From positions 1 through 35,287 of the forward strand of contig DIME01000154.1 of NCBI GenBank assembly GCA_002425405.1: a DNA stretch of 35,287 bases, in the 5' to 3' direction. The notes under the pieces were generated by a model. It did not search any database and had not been told where the DNA came from. It saw only the letters and a program-made list of their open reading frames with translations. The DNA is from Candidatus Accumulibacter vicinus (GTDB taxonomy: Bacteria > Pseudomonadota > Gammaproteobacteria > Burkholderiales > Rhodocyclaceae). Below, one piece after another: positions 33,301-35,287 of the stretch (position 1 is its first letter; every line of letters starts with the position of its first letter). Made by a program: the position numbers and the translations under genes.

Positions 33301-33578
33301 GACCGCTCCTCTCCGGTCGGATCGCGCGCGAAGGCCGCCGCCCATTCGGCCTGGGTGAAGTGGGCCGCCAGGTAGTCCGGCGAGAGGACGGCGATCGTGC
33401 GGCGGGTCGTTTTCGCGGCCCGGTCCATTTCGACGACGAAATTGCCGCCGGCACGAAAGTCCCACGCCTGGATCACCGTCGAATAATCGGCTGCTTCGAG
33501 CTGCCAGGCGATCCACTCGGCCCAGCCCTGATCGGCCTGGGTGTAGCTGATGAAGAAGTCGCGGGAATCGGCGGACAC
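30384..33578 (-). CDS. TIR - NACHT NTPase - FGE-sulfatase-like protein
   Basis: 1064 residues from GTG 33578, which has GGGAG ten bases upstream and puts the TIR domain at the N-terminus; a GTG at 33614 would add 12. TIR, about 5-130: DFFISYTQAD, IQAWDFRAGG and FTQAEW with E78 at the place of the NADase Glu. Pro/Ala linker. NACHT, about 240-560: Walker A GPPGCGKST (K269), Walker B LVLLLDAVNEI (D348), FSCRSLDY. A helical region follows. C-terminal FGE-sulfatase (SUMF1-like) domain from about 730: AGTYPIGSDE, FPVTNAEWRLF, WHEARAYCAWL, RLPSEAEWEAAARG, GNVWEWT, LRGGSW and GFRVW. The fold is complete, but only one of the two catalytic cysteines of true FGE is visible, so it may serve as a sensor. 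Expected role: NLR-like immune or cell-death protein. Confidence 0.87.
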   Translation of the reverse strand: MSADSRDFFISYTQADQGWAEWIAWQLEAADYSTVIQAWDFRAGGNFVVEMDRAAKTTRRTIAVLSPDYLAAHFTQAEWAAAFARDPTGEERSLLPVRVADCRPEGLLASTIYLDLVGLDEAAAKQKLLTEVGAQRPKPTAAPGYPGRAAPPTAAAPAFPGLPPPLRMFRETLLAGGPPALPESALQEILRHSPRSFEEYRLARIAEWSQARYALDKRFTRLTLLLDLGPDAQGTRWQAQPKSFDDLREILGEASDAALVLLGPPGCGKSTLLRRLELDLALDALRAGEAEPARFNFFVQLSRYRPPRPGEALPTPHEWLAREWAHRQPQLPAFAELLASGRLVLLLDAVNEIPHTDEADYRERIALWRDFLAELAHRGAGTRALFSCRSLDYSASLSTPELPVPHVRIEALSDTQVEQFLTLYSAERGPALWRQLRGTPQLDLFRSPFYLKLLLAQAGDGRPALHGRAALFSGFVRQALAREIEAGNPRFRPGGLLDRRDHERVIQHAWRNANELPERGPLLPALARLAHALQARRAPGQASRVRAPYDDALALLGGPCAEDLLRAGVALHVIEVQFDDVFFVHQLLQEYFAARAIASQAPPQLVATAWRAAEISPSLAEVLAGLAVADPLPEAPTTGWEETFVLAAALAPIPEDFISALIAVNLPLAGRCAAQPDVAVSPALRERLQQALVERSRDPAADLRARIAATRALGELGDPRFERRRGPLGEYLLPPLVALEAGTYPIGSDEGIYPEEAPAHGVEVAAVHLARFPVTNAEWRLFIAAGGYDDERWWETAAARRWRSGEGTADGIKQRGRDNLQWIRDNPEEYRRMVDDGRVNPLAAANYEKYLAMSEAEFESLLDEKIPSGRQTEPRWWNDPAYNEPTQPVVGICWHEARAYCAWLSAQSGLLWRLPSEAEWEAAARGLTGRRYAWGDDFDPARGNTFESHIRGTTPVGVFPGGDTPEGVADLSGNVWEWTSSAPEPYPYVPNSGREDPAVDAVPRVLRGGSWDYGRDLARCAYRYHSPPGDRYGLVGFRVWGCLPHPEALTTESLISVNTGSLPL
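31315..31381 (-). repeat. Duplicated FGE-start segment, copy A (in gene)
   Basis: 67 bases encoding the beginning of the FGE-like domain (LPPLVALEAGTYPIGSDEG). They recur at 34742-34808 in the same orientation with three mismatches; the inner 58 bases match at 57 positions. Confidence 0.9.
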
Positions 33579-33811
33579 GCGGGGGGTTCTCCCTGGCTGG
33601 TTCGCGCCCGCCACCGCAGGCGGTTGGCGGGCGCCGGCGGCGGATTGGCTGGCGAGGGGATTGTACGGGAATCGGCCTGTCGGCGCAGCAAGGGCGATTG
33701 GCCTGAATGCAGGCGAAAGTGCCGGTCGCCGTGATCATCCGGTCCGGGGCCTGGGACGATTGCGACAGCCCGGATCAGCGCCTGAAGGGCGGCTGCGTCG
33801 CTGTCAGCCTG
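33579..33811. other. Upstream region of the TIR-NACHT gene, no gene seen
   Basis: Between the TIR-NACHT start and the inverted-repeat element. Frames crossing it on the plus strand show no family features. It should contain the TIR-NACHT promoter; I see no clear -10/-35. Confidence 0.4.
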
Positions 33812-33902
33812 GTAGCTTGGGCTGAGGAACGAAGCCCAACAAGCCGCACGTCTTTGGCCGCGCGCCTGGGTTGTTGGGCTTCGCAGGCTCAGCCCAACCT
33901 AC
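33812..33902. repeat. Inverted-repeat element with GGGCTGAG..GAAGCCCAAC arms
   Basis: The left arm at 33812-33842 (GTAGCTTGGGCTGAGGAACG and onward) and the right arm at 33871-33902 are near reverse complements over about 31 bases, separated by 28 bases. Each arm is itself a small palindrome (TTGGGCT...AGCCCAA). Arms of this sequence type recur in many proteobacterial genomes as dispersed REP- or MITE-like repeats. The element stands exactly at the broken 5' end of the Rpn nuclease relic. Confidence 0.75.
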
Positions 33903-33906
33903 GAGT

Positions 33907-34728
33907 GCTGAACTCGGTAAGCGTCTGGTCGACAAACTGGTCCGCGTCACCCGTCTGTCGGGAACAGAAGACTGGATCTACCTCCACATCGAAGTGCAGG
34001 GCAGCCCGCAGGCGGAATTCGCCGAACGGATGTTCGTTTACAACTACCGCCTGTTTGACCGCTACCACCGCCCAGTCGCCAGCATGGCCTTGCTCGCCGA
34101 CCAATCCGAAGGCTGGCACCCGAGTTCGTTTGGCTTCGAGGTGCTCGGTTGCGAACATACGCTGAAGTTTCCAACCGCCAAGCTATTGGACTTTGCGGGC
34201 CGCGAAACCCTACTGCAAGCGGAACCGAATCCCTTCGCGCTGGTGACGCTGGCCCATCTGCTGACCAAGGCGACGCGCCAGGACATGGCAGCTCGCTTTG
34301 CCGCCAAGTGGAAGCTGATCCAGTTGCTCTACCAGCGGCGCTGGGAAAAACAGCGCATCATTGACCTGTTTGTCGTCCTTGACTGGATGATGCGGCTGCC
34401 CGAACATCTGGCGCAGGAGCTGTGGCAGAATATCGACCTGCTTGAGGAGCAAGAACAAATGCGCTACGTGTCGTCGGTTGAACGAATCGGTATCGAGAAA
34501 GGCCGCGAGCAAGGCCTGCAGCAGGGACGCGAGCAGGGCCGCGAGCAAGGCCTGCAGCAAGGTGAAGCCTTGGCACTTCAGCGCCTGCTGCGCAAACGGT
34601 TCGGCGCCATCCCGTCGGAGATCAGCGCCCGGATTGCGGCCGCGTCGCTGTCAGAAATCGAAGGCTGGTTCGACCAAGCCATCGAAGCGGGTCGGATCGA
34701 CGACGTCTTCGGGCCGACCGCACACTGA
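33907..34728 (+). pseudogene. Rpn/PD-(D/E)XK nuclease-type transposase, N-terminus lost
   Basis: The frame reads AELGKRLVDKLVRVTRL, then WIYLHIEVQGSPQAEFAERM, MFVYNYRLFDRYHRPVASMA and MRYVSSVERIGIEKGREQGL. It continues in a Gln/Gly/Glu repeat and a DUF4351-like end (LLRKRFGAIP). This is the Rpn family of recombination-promoting nucleases/putative transposases. HIEVQG carries the catalytic E-x-Q. The first 50-60 residues, including the early acidic residue and 'D..WK', are missing. The inverted-repeat element lies immediately upstream and the only in-frame starts are TTG codons inside its right arm. The rest of the frame is intact, so the loss looks recent. The repeat at about 34500-34563 (units of GGCCGCGAGCAAGGCCTGCA type) is normal for the family. 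Confidence 0.8.
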
Positions 34729-34741
34729 AGCCTGGACCTTG

Positions 34742-34808
34742 TCCGGGTCGATGCCTTCGTCGCTGCCGATGGGGTAAGTTCCCGCTTCGATGGCGACCAG
34801 CGGCGGCA
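34742..34808 (-). repeat. Duplicated FGE-start segment, copy B (relic)
   Basis: A detached copy of the FGE-domain start. On the minus strand one frame reads LPPLVAIEAGTYPIGSDEGI, then DPDKVQA. It is out of frame with the lrgB relic that runs into it, and has no other FGE sequence after it. Confidence 0.88.
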
Positions 34809-34811
34809 GGC

Positions 34812-35287
34812 CGGGAAAAATAGTAACCTTCAGGTCGGCTGGCCGTCGCCTGGCGCTGTGACCAATTCAGCAACCATGGGGTCACCAGTGGCAGCAGCAG
34901 CGCCGTCATCAGACCATTGAGACCCATCGCCAGCGCGGCAAAGGCTTCCGTCTGCTCATTTTCCTGAAAAGCGCGCGCGGTCCCGATGCCGTGTGCAGCG
35001 ATGCCCATGGCGAAACCGCGCACGGCGTCATCTTCGATGTGCAGGACGCGATAGACATAGCGCGCGCCGATGGCGCCGACGATTCCCGTGATGATCACCA
35101 GCACCGCGGTAAGCGACGGCAGGCCGCCGATGCGCTCGGCGACGCCCATGGCAATCGGTGCCAGCGAGAGCAGCGTCACCCGGCTGGCGCCAAACAGACT
35201 GCCGATGGCGACGGCAGACAGGGCGGCGGTCAGGGAACCGACCAGCAGCGCGACCAGCAAGGGTAGCGCCAGGCGCTTCAGGCGCCC
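34812..35287 (-). pseudogene. lrgB: LrgB/CidB-family membrane protein relic, 5' end beyond window
   Basis: The frame enters from the right edge and shows the LrgB family: LPLLVALLVGSLTAALSAVA, LLSLAPIAMGVAERIGGLPS, LTAVLVIITGIVGAIGARYV, RGFAMGIAAHGIGTARAF and FAALAMGLNGLMTALLLPL. LrgB with LrgA forms a holin-like or metabolite transport system in the inner membrane. Intact proteins read LAPKSVTTPIAMG or close to it; here KSVTTP is missing in frame (near 35158). The C-terminus after WLLNW runs without its own stop into the FGE relic and remains open to 34622. Both defects suggest it is not functional. If the deletion is tolerated, it could still be a membrane protein. Confidence 0.75.

Noticed and set aside
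31036..33738. 900-codon minus-strand frame and several long plus-strand frames over the TIR-NACHT gene
   Set aside because: All are Arg/Ala/Pro-rich shadow frames without domains. The chosen frame has TIR, NACHT and FGE motifs in order.
34500..34563. Tandem repeat GGCCGCGAGCAAGGCC...
   Set aside because: It encodes the Gln/Gly/Glu linker that is normal at this place in Rpn-family proteins.

Overview
The window is GC-rich and reads as a chromosome segment of a betaproteobacterium. Three proteins end in PEP-CTERM sorting tags, which implies an exosortase/exopolysaccharide lifestyle. Together with the NodU-type, TIR-NTPase and decayed Rpn/IS630 genes, this resembles Rhodocyclales or 'Candidatus Accumulibacter'-like floc formers. 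That assignment is an inference from gene content, not from a marker gene.

Layout. 1-3.0 kb: the 3' end of rnr, then one long ACP / fatty-acyl-AMP-ligase / PlsC-acyltransferase fusion. 3.1-8.2 kb, minus strand: a response regulator-GGDEF protein, a PEP-CTERM protein with a variant tag, debris of a PIN toxin gene joined to an IS630 transposase scrap, an FAD-dependent oxidoreductase, and a second PEP-CTERM protein behind a good sigma-54 (-24/-12) promoter. 8.2-14.2 kb: small membrane, stress and envelope proteins (DUF4337, an unidentified membrane protein, DUF2502, SYLF), a divergent thioredoxin-like/HxlR pair, and an RTX Ca-binding protein.

14.2-19.5 kb: a compact three-gene operon of SAM methyltransferase, NodU/CmcH-type carbamoyltransferase and TIR-STAND NTPase with a TPR-like C-terminus. 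The last two genes overlap as TGATG. This is the best candidate in the window for an undescribed conflict or defence system. 19.5-30.2 kb is mostly ordinary: M23 peptidase and YpfJ metalloprotease, RlmI, exported MsrA/MsrB, a Fur-family regulator, a DOMON-like protein with a DUF1343/NamZ protein, a spondin-domain PEP-CTERM protein, and an OmpR-type two-component system.

30.3-35.3 kb: a second TIR NTPase, here TIR-NACHT-FGE-sulfatase-like, followed by decaying accessory DNA. That DNA comprises an inverted-repeat element, an N-terminally truncated Rpn-type nuclease, a 67-bp duplicate of the FGE-domain start, and an lrgB relic that lacks a conserved motif. Two large TIR nucleotide-binding proteins of different architecture about 11 kb apart, with transposase and toxin debris, suggest accessory or defence DNA interleaved with core genes.

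All functional statements rest on reading motifs by eye. No database search was possible.
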